Source of the DNA: Thiodubiliella sp900128405
GTDB taxonomy: Bacteria > Pseudomonadota > Gammaproteobacteria > PS1 > Pseudothioglobaceae
Direction: 5' to 3'
NCBI GenBank assembly: GCA_963682085.1
Contig: OY821614.1
Location: 310,001-374,000 of the forward strand
Length of the DNA stretch: 64,000 bases
A program made the position numbers and the translations under genes. Under the pieces are notes generated by a model. It was not told the origin of the DNA, made no database searches, and was given only the letters and a program-made list of their open reading frames with translations. Shown here piece by piece: positions 17,812 through 27,600 of this stretch (position 1 is the stretch's first letter; each line of letters starts with the position of its first letter).

Positions 17812-19610
17812 ATTTTAGTAGCGTTGATAATGCCCTTGGTGGTTAATCCATATTGTTGATACAACTCTGCTTGCGTGCCTTGCTCGGTAAATTCATCGGG
17901 TAAGCCCAAGATGCGTAAAGGCGTGGTTATTTTTTGCTGGTGTAAATACTCGCTGATAGCACTGCCACCCCCTCCTGAAATAACATTGTCTTCAATAGTA
18001 ATTAACTGCTGATGCGTGCTTGCTATTTCCTCAATCAATTGCGTATCCAGTGGTTTAACAAAGCGCATATCAATCACACTAGCACCTAATTCTGTGCCTG
18101 CTTCAAGGGCAACTTCAACTCTATTGCCAAAAGCAAAAATAGCCGTTTTTTCACCTTTTAACAAAACTTTTGCCTTGCCAATCTCTACCGTGTCCTGAGT
18201 TTCATAGTTTTCTACATTTGCCACGCCTCTAGGATAGCGAATACAAACGGGCGATTTCATGGTAAAGGCAGTGTTTAACATTTGATACATTTCCAATCCA
18301 TTGCTTGGTGCCATAATCGTTAAATTTGGAATACACCTTAAAAAACTCAAATCAAAACTTCCCGCATGAGTTGCGCCATCAGCACCCACCAAACCAGCAC
18401 GGTCAATGGCAAAAATGACATTCAGATTTTGCAAAGCAATATCGTGAATGAGTTGGTCATAGCCACGCTGTAAAAAAGTTGAATAAATAGCAACAATAGG
18501 TTTTAATCCCTGTGTGGCCAAACCGCCTGCAAAAGTAACAGCGTGTTGTTCGGCAATGCCCACATCAAAATACTGCTCAGGGAATTTTTGCTCAAATTCG
18601 CTCATTCCAGAGCCAGTACACATTGCTGGAGTAATGGCTATTAAGTCTTTATTATTGGCAGCAGTATTAATTAACCAACGCCCAAAAATATGACTATAAC
18701 TGTCCAGTATGCTTGAACTGTCCGATGCTGGTGCGATGCCATGGAATTTGCAAGGGTCATTTTCTGCACTGTCTAAACCATAACCTTTTTTGGTGATAAT
18801 GTGAAGTAATCTGGGTTTTTTTTGCGTTTTTAAATTTTGTAGCGTTTTAATTAAAGTTGGCAAATCGTGTCCGTCAATAGGCCCATAATAATCAAGCCCC
18901 AATTCTTCAAACAAAGTGCTAGGTAGCACCATACCTTTAAGATGCTCTTCTGAGCGTTTGGCAAATTCATGCATACGAGGCATTTTTTCTAAAAATCCCA
19001 ATGATTTATTTTTCATAGATGAATAAATCTTACCAGAAATAAGTTTGGTTAAATATTTGCTCATTGCCCCGACATTTTTCGAGATACTCATATCGTTGTC
19101 ATTAAGAATAATCAGTAAATCCGCATTACTATCACCTGCGTGATTAAGTGCCTCAAACGACATGCCACCCGTTAGTGCACCATCGCCAATCACGGCAATT
19201 GATTTGTGATTATTACCCTTAATGCCATTGGCAATAGCAATGCCTAATGCTGCACTAATTGAAGTGGAGGAGTGTCCAGCACCAAAACTATCATACTCAC
19301 TTTCTGCTCTTTTGGTAAACCCTGAAAGTCCACCTTTTTGGCGTAAGGTGTGTATTTTTTCTTTGCGACCTGTGAGAATTTTGTGCGTATAAGCCTGATG
19401 TCCCACATCAAAAACAAAACTGTCTTTTGGCGTATCAAATACATAATGCATCGCAATTGACATTTCAATTGTGCCAAGATTGGGTGCCAAATGTCCACCT
19501 GTTTTTTGAATATTTTCAATTAAAAAAGCACGAATTTCATCCGCTAAAGATTGTAATTGTGTTAAATTCAGTTGTTTAATGTCTTTTGGATAATGGATTA
19601 AATCAAGCAC
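17808..19610 (-). CDS. dxs: 1-deoxy-D-xylulose-5-phosphate synthase
   Basis: Dxs condenses pyruvate and glyceraldehyde-3-phosphate with thiamine diphosphate, the first step of the MEP pathway and a supply for thiamine and pyridoxal. The 600-residue transketolase-like protein shows FDVGHQAYTHKILTGR, the ThDP/Mg site GDGALTGGMSFEALNHAG, YGPIDGHD, and the Pyr-domain FAIDRAGLVGADGATHAG. Length is slightly below E. coli (620). It is the upstream gene of the DUF2062 pair. Confidence 0.97.
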   Translation of the reverse strand: MLDLIHYPKDIKQLNLTQLQSLADEIRAFLIENIQKTGGHLAPNLGTIEMSIAMHYVFDTPKDSFVFDVGHQAYTHKILTGRKEKIHTLRQKGGLSGFTKRAESEYDSFGAGHSSTSISAALGIAIANGIKGNNHKSIAVIGDGALTGGMSFEALNHAGDSNADLLIILNDNDMSISKNVGAMSKYLTKLISGKIYSSMKNKSLGFLEKMPRMHEFAKRSEEHLKGMVLPSTLFEELGLDYYGPIDGHDLPTLIKTLQNLKTQKKPRLLHIITKKGYGLDSAENDPCKFHGIAPASDSSSILDSYSHIFGRWLINTAANNKDLIAITPAMCTGSGMSEFEQKFPEQYFDVGIAEQHAVTFAGGLATQGLKPIVAIYSTFLQRGYDQLIHDIALQNLNVIFAIDRAGLVGADGATHAGSFDLSFLRCIPNLTIMAPSNGLEMYQMLNTAFTMKSPVCIRYPRGVANVENYETQDTVEIGKAKVLLKGEKTAIFAFGNRVEVALEAGTELGASVIDMRFVKPLDTQLIEEIASTHQQLITIEDNVISGGGGSAISEYLHQQKITTPLRILGLPDEFTEQGTQAELYQQYGLTTKGIINATKI

Positions 19611-19756
19611 GCATTGTCAAAATATTTTTTTAAGGCTTGTATTATACGCCGACAAACATTTAACCCTTATTGTAAAATGGTTTCTTTTTTTATTAAAGAA
19701 ATTTTTGCGTCAATAAGTATGGGCAATCATCATAAAATGAACTTTTCCCATCATTT

Positions 19757-19776
19757 GTATTTATGCAAAGGTTCTC
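19757..19776. repeat. short copy of the dispersed repeat motif
   Basis: GTATTTATGCAAAGGTTCTC matches the terminal motif of the palindromic elements at 21541 and 60787 with small changes. It supplies an in-frame ATG just before trhO that could be mistaken for the start. Confidence 0.6.
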
Positions 19777-19786
19777 AATAAGCCCT

Positions 19787-20749
19787 ATGTTTACTATTTG
19801 CGCCCTTTACCAATTTGTTCGTTTAGATGATTTTAAGGAATTTCGCACTCCTTTGCGTGCGTTAATGGTGGATTTAGACATAAAAGGCACGCTGCTTTTG
19901 GCGTTAGAAGGCTTAAATGGCACAGTTGCTGGCACACAGGATGCTATTGATAAATTGCTTGCATTTCTTGAAAACGATGGGCGTTTTAACCGATTAGAAA
20001 TTAAGTTTTCTTATAGTGAAAAATTGCCCTTTAAACGCCTTAAAGTTAAACTTAAAAAAGAAATCGTAACGCTAGGCGTGGAGCACATAGACCCATTATC
20101 TTCGGTTGGCACTTATGTGAAACCCAAAGATTGGAATACACTCATTAGCGACCCTGATGTGGTGTTGATTGACACTCGTAATGATTACGAATATGGGATT
20201 GGCAGTTTTAAAGGTGCTATTAACCCGAATACTGAAACTTTTAGAGAATTTCCTGCTTATACCAAAGAAAATTTAGAGCAATATCGTGATAAAAAAGTGG
20301 CAATGTTCTGCACTGGTGGTATTCGTTGCGAAAAATCCACTGCTTATTTAAAATCACAAGGCTTTAAAACCGTCTATCATTTACATGGTGGCGTGTTGAA
20401 ATACTTGGAAGAAATTGATGAAGCTGATAGTCTATGGGAGGGTGAATGCTTTGTGTTTGATGAGCGAGTTGCCGTTAAGCACAATTTAGAACAAGGGCAA
20501 TATGATCAATGTCACGCCTGTCGTTATCCCATTACAAAGGCTGATAAATACCATCAGCATTATGAAAAAGGCGTTTCTTGCCCCCATTGTTACGGCACGC
20601 GTTCTAAGGATCAAATCAACCGCTACAAAGAAAGGCAGCACCAAGTTGAATTGGCAAAAGCCCGTGGCGAGGAGCATATTGGCGACAATGCGGCGCAAAT
20701 AATTAATGCCAAAGCGAAAAAGCGGGCTAAAAAAGAGGCGAAAAAATAA
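19787..20749 (+). CDS. trhO: tRNA uridine(34) hydroxylase TrhO (YceA)
   Basis: TrhO uses an oxygen-dependent reaction to hydroxylate U34 of certain tRNAs. The 320-residue product starts MFTICALYQFVRLDDF, which fits the family; an ATG eight codons earlier (19763) lies in a dispersed repeat and is unlikely. The rhodanese domain has VLIDTRNDYEYGIG and the active-site loop MFCTGGIRCEKSTAYL, followed by a C-terminal zinc-type region CHACRYP...SCPHCYG and a basic tail. The methyltransferase gene follows by 1 nt. Confidence 0.93.
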   Translation: MFTICALYQFVRLDDFKEFRTPLRALMVDLDIKGTLLLALEGLNGTVAGTQDAIDKLLAFLENDGRFNRLEIKFSYSEKLPFKRLKVKLKKEIVTLGVEHIDPLSSVGTYVKPKDWNTLISDPDVVLIDTRNDYEYGIGSFKGAINPNTETFREFPAYTKENLEQYRDKKVAMFCTGGIRCEKSTAYLKSQGFKTVYHLHGGVLKYLEEIDEADSLWEGECFVFDERVAVKHNLEQGQYDQCHACRYPITKADKYHQHYEKGVSCPHCYGTRSKDQINRYKERQHQVELAKARGEEHIGDNAAQIINAKAKKRAKKEAKK

Positions 20750-20750
20750 G

Positions 20751-21341
20751 ATGTTTATGCGTAATGACATTAAAAAACTTAAGCAAGATTTAAGTATCAA
20801 AACGAATTTATTGAATCACGATTTAACCCTTAAAACCCGCTGGGGCGTGTTTTCCCCTCGTGCAATTGACGACGGTACAACATTATTAATGAAATATTTG
20901 CAAGTGAATGAGACCGATAAATGCCTAGACCTCGGCTGTGGTTATGGCCCTATTGGCTTAGCTGTTGCCAAATCTTGTCCCAAAGGGGAAGTGCATCTAG
21001 TGGATAAAGATTTTGTTGCCGTTGAATTGTCTAATATTAACGCTAAATTGAATCATATTGACAATGCCAAAGCCTATTTATCCGATGCATTTTTGAGTGT
21101 TAATAAAGACTTATATTTTGACCAAATTATTTCAAATGTTCCTGCTAAAGTTGGTAGAGAGCAATTAAGCATTATTTTATACGATGCTTTTGATGCACTT
21201 AAACCGGGCGGTAAGATTACTTTTGTTACCATTAATGGTTTACGGCACTTTATCAAAGATAATTTTAAATCTGTTTTTGGTAATTATAAGAAACTTAAGC
21301 AAGGGCAGAAATACACTATTTCTCAAGCAATAAAAGAGTAA
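20751..21341 (+). CDS. small-domain class I SAM methyltransferase
   Basis: The 196-residue product (ATG at 20751; an upstream ATG at 20706 is inside trhO) resembles the catalytic domain of RsmC/YbxB-type enzymes. The SAM site is CLDLGCGYGPIGLAVA (about 59-74) and HLVDKD follows. The usual NPPF catalytic motif is replaced by SNVPAK, so the methyl acceptor cannot be assumed to be an RNA base amine. A GAGGCG ribosome site lies in the end of trhO, suggesting coupled translation. Confidence 0.8.
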   Translation: MFMRNDIKKLKQDLSIKTNLLNHDLTLKTRWGVFSPRAIDDGTTLLMKYLQVNETDKCLDLGCGYGPIGLAVAKSCPKGEVHLVDKDFVAVELSNINAKLNHIDNAKAYLSDAFLSVNKDLYFDQIISNVPAKVGREQLSIILYDAFDALKPGGKITFVTINGLRHFIKDNFKSVFGNYKKLKQGQKYTISQAIKE

Positions 21342-21451
21342 AGCCCTTAATCTAAAAACAGAACTGATAACAGTCTCAAGATAATGATCCTCATCTAAAA
21401 AAACTATTTTTTAGCCAATAACCCATGGATTTTATCAATAAGTTTTCCGCA

Positions 21452-21478
21452 TTTTTTTAATTTCTATTTTTGGATTGG
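21452..21478 (+). repeat. 27-bp repeat, partner at 23393-23419
   Basis: TTTTTAATTTCTATTTTTGG at the core recurs upstream of grxD with one or two mismatches. The two copies flank the tandem secreted paralogues, so they may mark the ends of a past duplication. Confidence 0.6.
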
Positions 21479-21540
21479 ACAGTTGTATTGAATATTTATT
21501 TCTTAAATTTAGGGTATTATTCCATTTTTAACAAAAAATT

Positions 21541-21640
21541 AAGACCTTTGCATAAATATGGATGATTAGTAGAATTCAATTTTTACCAACTTGGTAAAAA
21601 GTGGATTTTTGATGATTATTCATATTTATGCAAAAGTCTC
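21541..21640. repeat. palindromic MITE-like element, copy A
   Basis: A ~100-bp imperfect palindrome. The left arm reads GACCTTTGCATAAATATGGA and the right arm is its near complement (CATATTTATGCAAAAGTC). The centre has a second inverted repeat, TTTTACCAA/CTTGGTAAAA. A similar element is at 60787-60875. It has no coding capacity. RNA from either strand would form a long hairpin. Confidence 0.75.
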
Positions 21641-21728
21641 AATTATACAAAAAAGGCATTGTGCACCGACTATATTCTTATTTTTCTGTATTCTCTAAAC
21701 CGTGTTGGAAGTTTTTGGAGGCGTGTAA

Positions 21729-22451
21729 ATGAAATTTAAAAATATTTTTTTTGGTTTTTTTAAAACCTTATTATTGACCACTATATTTTATAGTAGCTCG
21801 CTTTATGCTGTTGGATATATGTTTCTTGACCTTCAGGGTTATCCATATACAACCAGTAATTTCCGTCCTTACTTTTTTGCAAAAGATCCAACCACAGGTA
21901 ACTTAATTAAAGTAACCGACACACAAGATAGTTTTCAATTTAAAACTTATAATTTCGAATTTAATGCCGATATAGAATCGTATAATATAGAAGTTAAACC
22001 TGTTTTAGTTGAATGGTCGGAAGGAACCGAACCGTTTGGCACTGAATCCTTTTCGTCCTCACAACTATCAGGCAGTATGGTGACAAATGTTGAGGAAGAT
22101 CTTGATAATTTACTTGAAAAAGAAGTTCATACAGCTACTTATAAAGGTCGTATAGAATCCGTGTCTTATGCACAAAGTCCAGAAGTTACAGCACCTAAAA
22201 TTGAGACAATTGTAGCGAACCCTGAGGGATTAGTACCAGGTCAAACAACAACTGTTAAAGGAGGAGGGTCGTCACTCTTAGACCGTATAGTTCGAACATA
22301 TAAAGAGGAAGGCGTGGATAAAGTTCGACTTTATTCTGCAAAAGATGACAGTTATTATGCTGATCGAGGCTGGCAAGTGGATTCAGAGGCAGAGAGTGAA
22401 GGTGCCTGTGGAGGTATGGAAACGCCACCCCTATTTCCTGACTTATTTTAA
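21729..22451 (+). CDS. secreted protein of unknown family, tandem copy 1
   Basis: The 240-residue product has a signal peptide (MKFKNIFFGFFKTLLLTTIF..., cleavage near LYA, residue 27). The mature part opens YMFLDLQGYPYTT and contains NSFQFKTYN-like and VANPEG...GQTT.VKGGGS motifs shared with the next gene. A single Cys lies near the C-terminus (GACGG). A strong GGAGG site precedes the ATG. I recognise no family; the copies share conserved blocks separated by variable stretches. Confidence 0.75.
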   Translation: MKFKNIFFGFFKTLLLTTIFYSSSLYAVGYMFLDLQGYPYTTSNFRPYFFAKDPTTGNLIKVTDTQDSFQFKTYNFEFNADIESYNIEVKPVLVEWSEGTEPFGTESFSSSQLSGSMVTNVEEDLDNLLEKEVHTATYKGRIESVSYAQSPEVTAPKIETIVANPEGLVPGQTTTVKGGGSSLLDRIVRTYKEEGVDKVRLYSAKDDSYYADRGWQVDSEAESEGACGGMETPPLFPDLF

Positions 22452-22555
22452 AGCAAAGGTTATACAAAAAGGCATTACATACTAGCCATATTTTTCATTT
22501 TTTAGATGAAAACACACTATTTTCTAAATCGTATTAAAAGACCTTGGAGGCGTAA

Positions 22556-23242
22556 ATGAAATTTAAAAATATCTTTTTTGGTTTTTTAAGAACCTTATTA
22601 CTGATAATCGCATTTTATAGTAGTGCGCTTTATGCTGACCAATATATGTTTCTTGATCTTCGGGATTATCCATATACGACGCATGATTTCCGCCCTTACT
22701 TCTTTGATAGAGATGAAGCAGGTAATGTAATTAAAGTACCCGACACACGGAATAGTTTTCAATTTAAAACTTACAATTTAGATTTGAAAGAGGATGTAGC
22801 TCTATATAGAAAAGAAGTTAGACCTACTTTACTTGAGTGGAAAAAATATGATGCACCGCCTGATAGTGAACCCGAATCTGCTGCACGCTTATCAGGTCGA
22901 ATGGAAGGAATTATTGAGCGAGACCTAGCTAGCAATGCATCTTCAAGAGAAGTCTATGTTGCTACTTACAAAGGCAATGTAGAGGCCGTGTCTTATGTGA
23001 ATGATGGCACTCTAGTGCCCGAAATTAATACACTTGTAGCAAACCCTGAAGGAATGTTTGAAGGTCAAACAACGGATGTCAAAGGAGGAGGGTCGGCACT
23101 TTTAGATAATATAGCTCAAGAATATCAAGCGAAGGGCGAAGTTAAAATTCGACTTTATTCTATAAATGATGAGTATTATGCTAGCCGAGGCTGGCAAGTA
23201 GAGCCAAAGGAGGAGGGTGCCTGTGGAAGTGGTCCTATTTAA
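22556..23242 (+). CDS. secreted protein of unknown family, tandem copy 2
   Basis: The 228-residue paralogue of the preceding gene shares the signal peptide, YMFLDLRDYPYTT, NSFQFKTYNLD, VATYKGNVEAVSYV, VANPEGMFEGQTTDVKGGGS and IRLYS, and ends GACGSGPI. The upstream sequence (AAAAGGCATT... TTGGAGGCGT) is also duplicated, so the duplicated unit included the leader. The middle region (about 80-130) has diverged strongly. Function unknown. Confidence 0.75.
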   Translation: MKFKNIFFGFLRTLLLIIAFYSSALYADQYMFLDLRDYPYTTHDFRPYFFDRDEAGNVIKVPDTRNSFQFKTYNLDLKEDVALYRKEVRPTLLEWKKYDAPPDSEPESAARLSGRMEGIIERDLASNASSREVYVATYKGNVEAVSYVNDGTLVPEINTLVANPEGMFEGQTTDVKGGGSALLDNIAQEYQAKGEVKIRLYSINDEYYASRGWQVEPKEEGACGSGPI

Positions 23243-23392
23243 TAAAGCAGAAGTGCATTGGCAACATTAAGTTTGTCGTTAAAAATGTTTATAAATGCAG
23301 TAATATTTTTTAAAATTGGTATAAGGTTCGGTTGCGTGTAAAAATAGCACGGTTGCCTTTGTGCTCATCTGTTGGGCAAAGTGATTTCCTGA

Positions 23393-23419
23393 GTTTTTTA
23401 ATTTCTATATTTGGATTGG
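23393..23419 (+). repeat. 27-bp repeat, partner at 21452-21478
   Basis: TTTTTTAATTTCTATATTTG lies about 40 bp before grxD. A TAAAAT hexamer just after it could be the -10 of the grxD promoter, so the copy at 21452 may be a displaced piece of that promoter region. Confidence 0.5.
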
Positions 23420-23459
23420 GGTAAAATTCTCGGATATTAAATTTATTAAGGAGATAGAC

Positions 23460-23789
23460 ATGGATGTAATGGAGAGAATTCAAAAGCAGGTGGACAGTGC
23501 AGCAATCGTTTTATATATGAAAGGCACACCGCAATTTCCACAATGTGGTTTTTCATCAACCGCTGCACAAACACTGGCTTCAACAGGTGTTGAATTTGCC
23601 TATGTGAATATTTTCGAAGACCAAGAAGTTATGCAAAGCCTACCTGCTTTTGCTGATTGGCCAACTTTTCCACAAATTTATATGAACAGCGAACTTGTTG
23701 GCGGTGGTGATATTATCGTTGAAATGGCAGAAATGGGGACTTTAAAAACAGCAATGGAAGAGGCAGCAACAAAGTTTGATGCTGCATAG
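23460..23789 (+). CDS. grxD: monothiol glutaredoxin, Grx4 family
   Basis: Monothiol CGFS glutaredoxins carry and transfer 2Fe-2S clusters with glutathione and BolA. The 109-residue product has KGTPQFPQCGFSSTAAQ with the CGFS site (about 29-32), WPTFPQIYMNSELVGG (TVP-loop equivalent) and GGDIIVEM. Length is normal. It follows an AAGGAGAT ribosome site and looks like its own unit. Confidence 0.95.
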   Translation: MDVMERIQKQVDSAAIVLYMKGTPQFPQCGFSSTAAQTLASTGVEFAYVNIFEDQEVMQSLPAFADWPTFPQIYMNSELVGGGDIIVEMAEMGTLKTAMEEAATKFDAA

Positions 23790-23929
23790 TTTAACTTAGG
23801 AAGTCAAGAGATTCCCTAAGGTGTGGTTAAAGCCAATTAACGAATGCGTTAATTACTCATTGCAGTTTGATTAATGCCATTTCTAATGGATATGAACGAT
23901 TAGCAAAAATTTATATTTACACAGAGGTT

Positions 23930-24598
23930 TTATACCAAAGGCTTTAAATTATGCAATTTCTGACCATTGTCTTTTAGCCAAACATCCGTTTGTTTGCGTG
24001 TAGATATCATACTATCTAGTAGTCGATAAAAATCTTGCCCATGGTTTTTGTGCTTTATATGTGCTAATTCGTGGGCGATTACCGCTTCAATCACTGATAT
24101 CGGTGCCATTATTAACAAATAATTAAGATTAATATTGTCATTGGCACTGCACGAACCCCAGCGAGTTTTTTGCGCTTTAAAGCGTATTTCTTGGTAATTT
24201 AATCTATGTTTTTCAGCCAATTGATTGAGTATTGGCATAGCAATTTTGATAAATTCTTTTTTATAAAACCAATGAAAGGCACTATAACCATCGTATCGAT
24301 TGTTAAATTGAAACGATTGCCCGTTAAAAGTAAGTGGGTCACCTAATTCAATAGGTTGCAAAGGATATGATTTCCCTAAAAATAAATACCGATTACCCTG
24401 TTCATAATTTTGTTTAGGTGGTATTCTGCTGGTTATTTCTACTTGTTTTTTTTGAATCCATTTTTGTTTTTCATTGATAAAATCCTCAATTTTCTTTACA
24501 CTTAAACGCATCGGTGCACGAACTAATAATTGGGCGTTTTTATCAATTTGCAAGGATAAAGTTTTGCGTTTTGAGCGAATTAGTTGGTAGGATTGCAT
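23930..24598 (-). CDS. YgjP-like zinc metallopeptidase domain protein (M48-related)
   Basis: The 222-residue protein matches the YgjP/DUF45 family. The zinc motif HELAHIKHKNHGQDFYRLL (H, E, H, and a third His) lies near residue 175, after FKAQKTRWGSCSANDNINLN, the other family hallmark. It is soluble, with no signal peptide. Substrates are unknown. Confidence 0.88.
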   Translation of the reverse strand: MQSYQLIRSKRKTLSLQIDKNAQLLVRAPMRLSVKKIEDFINEKQKWIQKKQVEITSRIPPKQNYEQGNRYLFLGKSYPLQPIELGDPLTFNGQSFQFNNRYDGYSAFHWFYKKEFIKIAMPILNQLAEKHRLNYQEIRFKAQKTRWGSCSANDNINLNYLLIMAPISVIEAVIAHELAHIKHKNHGQDFYRLLDSMISTRKQTDVWLKDNGQKLHNLKPLV

Positions 24599-24692
24599 AG
24601 GTAAAAAATAGATGTTTTATAAGTTTTTTTCTAAGCATTTAAAACACAAAAGAAACATAATCATATCGAATGTAAGCGTCTCAAAATAGAGG

Positions 24693-27600
24693 CTAATCAA
24701 CCCAAGCCCTTGCATTTTCAAACATCCGCATCCATGGACTGCGTTCTTCCCAATCTTTTGGATGATGAGAGTTTTGCACCGCTCTAATGACGCGTTCTGG
24801 ATGTGGCATCATAATGGTTACCCTGCCAGAATCGTTAGTAACACCAGCGACTGCCTTATCAGAGCCATTAGGGTTGTGTGGATAGTTTTGGGTTGGGTTG
24901 GCGTTATGGTCAACATATTGTAAGGCAATGTTGTTGCTTTGATTGCCAGTAAAGATGGCACGACCTTCGCCATGAGCCAGTGTAATTGGCATGATGGAGT
25001 CTTGCATACCGTCTAAAAAGAGGGAATTGCTGGCACTGATTTTCACCGAAGAGAAACGGGCTTCAAATTGTTCAGAAGTGTTGCGTTTGAAGGTGGGAAA
25101 ATCTTGACTACCGGGAATAATGGTGGTGAGATTAGACATCATTTGACAGCCGTTACAAACACCTAAGGCAAAACTATTAGTGCGATTAAAGAAAGTTTCA
25201 AATTCATCTTTGGCGCGTGGGTTGTAAAGAATGGAACTGGCCCAGCCACGCCCAGCACCCAGCACATCGCCATACGAAAAACCACCGCAAGCAACCAAAC
25301 CACTAAAAGCAGAGAGTGATAGACGACCTGTTAAAATATCACTCATATGCACATCAATTGCTTCAAAGCCTGCTTTGTCAAAGGCGGCTGCCATTTCAAT
25401 TTGACCATTCACACCTTGTTCACGCAGAATGGCAACTTTTGGACGCTGGGTTAAAATTGCGGGAGTTTGGTTAATGTCAAATGAGGGGTGTATTTGCAAT
25501 CCTGTGGTTGTTTGTCCAATTAAGTCAAATTCTTGTTTGGCACATTCAGGGTTGTCTCTCAATTTGGCTATTTCATAGGAGGTTTTGCTCCACAGTTGTT
25601 GCAAAGTGCTTCGTTGTTCGCTGAAATTGTCAATATTAATAGTGTCGGTCTGGTTAATGTGGGCAATGGTGCGAGTGCAGTCTATAAGTCCTGCTTGAGC
25701 CAGTGCATTTTCTACCGCCGCTTTGTTGTTATTTTCTACTTGAATGACACAACCCAATTCTTCATTAAACAGTGTGTTAATATCGCTTTCAAAAATATCC
25801 AATCCACAATGCGTGGCAAACGCCATTTCTAGCAAGGTGGTAATAACACCGCCATCACTTCGGTCATGGTAAGCACTAATTAACCCCTCTTTGTTGAGTT
25901 GATTAATGGTGGTAAAGAAATTTTTAAACAGAGTGGCATCATCAAGGTTTGGCGCTATCTTGCCGATTTGATTATAGACTTGTGCCAAACACGATCCACC
26001 CATACGGTTTTTACCCAATCCTAGGTCAATGAGCAATAATTCACTGTCAATTGTGGTGTCTAATAAAGGGGTAATTTGCGTGCGAACATCAGGGGTTTTG
26101 GAAAAGGCGGTAATAATGAGAGATAACGGAGCAGTAACGGATTTGTCTTTGCCATTTTCCACCCAAGTGCTTTTCATGCTCATCGAATCTTTACCCACTG
26201 GTATCGTCAAGCCCAGTTCTGGACATAAGTCCATACCCACTGCTTGAACTGCTTCAAATAATTTGGCATCTTCGCCAGTATAACCACTAGCACTCATCCA
26301 ATTAGCACTGAGACTGATGTGATGAATATCTGCAACAAAACCACCCAGCATATTAGTCAACGCTTCGCCAATTGTCATTCTAGCAGCAGCATTGGCATCA
26401 CATAATGCCAAAGGTGTGCGTTCGCCCAAGGACATAATTTCGCCTTGATAACCTTCATAATCTGCCAATGAAATTGCACAATCCGCCACTGGCACTTGCC
26501 ATGGGCCGATACACTGATCACGCGCCACCATACCCGTTACACTTCTGTCACCAATGGTAATTAAGAAATTTTTGCTGGCAACAGTTGGCAATTGTAATAT
26601 TCTAGTGAGTGCCTCATCTAGGTGAATGGCACTGGTATCTAGGGCGTTTAAATTAAGAGGTTGTGTGTGTGCATCAATGGTGGTTTTTGGTGGATTACCA
26701 AGTAACACTGCCATCGGCATTGCAATTGGATTGTTGTCAAATAAAGCATCACTTAAAATCAATTCTTGTGCTTTGGTGGACTCGCCTAGCACCGCAAATG
26801 GCGCACGCTCTCGCTGACAAAGTTTGCTAAATAAATCCAGACTTTCAGCACTAATTGCCAACACATAACGCTCTTGAGATTCATTACACCAAATCTCCAA
26901 TGGCGACATTTGTTTGTCATCATTGGGAATATTACGCAGTTTAAATCGCCCCCCTTTGCCTGCATCATTCACTAATTCAGGCAAGCCATTTGACAAGCCA
27001 CCAGCCCCAATATCGTGAATGGAGATAATGGGATTTTTATCACCCAAATTGGCACAACGGTCAATCACTTCTTGTGCACGGCGTTCCATTTCTGGATTGG
27101 CGCGTTGCACCGAGGCAAAATCTAAATCTTCATTTTGCTCGCCACTATTGATAGACGATGCCGCACCACCACCCAAACCAATCAACATCGCTGGACCACC
27201 TAAAACGATAATCAAACTGCCCACAGGAATATTCCCTTTTTCAATATGTTGCTCTTGAATATGTCCCAATCCGCCAGCCAGCATAATCGGCTTATGATAG
27301 CCCCGCACATCGCCATCAGGCGTTTTTTGCTCATAAGTTCTAAAATAACCTAAAATATTTGGACGACCAAATTCATTGTTAAATGCCGCCGCCCCAATTG
27401 GACCTTCGAGCATAATATCTAATGCCGAAACAATTTGATTAGGCTTGCCATAATCCACTTCCCACGGCTGTAACGCTTGGTTAATTTTAAGATTAGACAC
27501 ACTAAATCCACACAAGCCTACTTTAGGTTTTGAACCTCGGCCTGTTGCTCCTTCATCACGAATTTCACCACCAGAACCCGTCGCCGCTCCCGGATGCGGT

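Larger units (their letters stand above)
21342..21728. other. intergenic gap containing a palindromic element
   Basis: No gene is visible here. The gap holds the element at 21541-21640, a 27-bp sequence at 21452-21478 repeated before grxD, and upstream sequence of the first secreted paralogue that is also echoed before the second. Confidence 0.6.

Noticed and set aside
21541..21640. Possible CRISPR-like repeat
   Set aside because: The copies are single palindromes at scattered sites, not regularly spaced direct repeats with spacers, and no cas genes are present.
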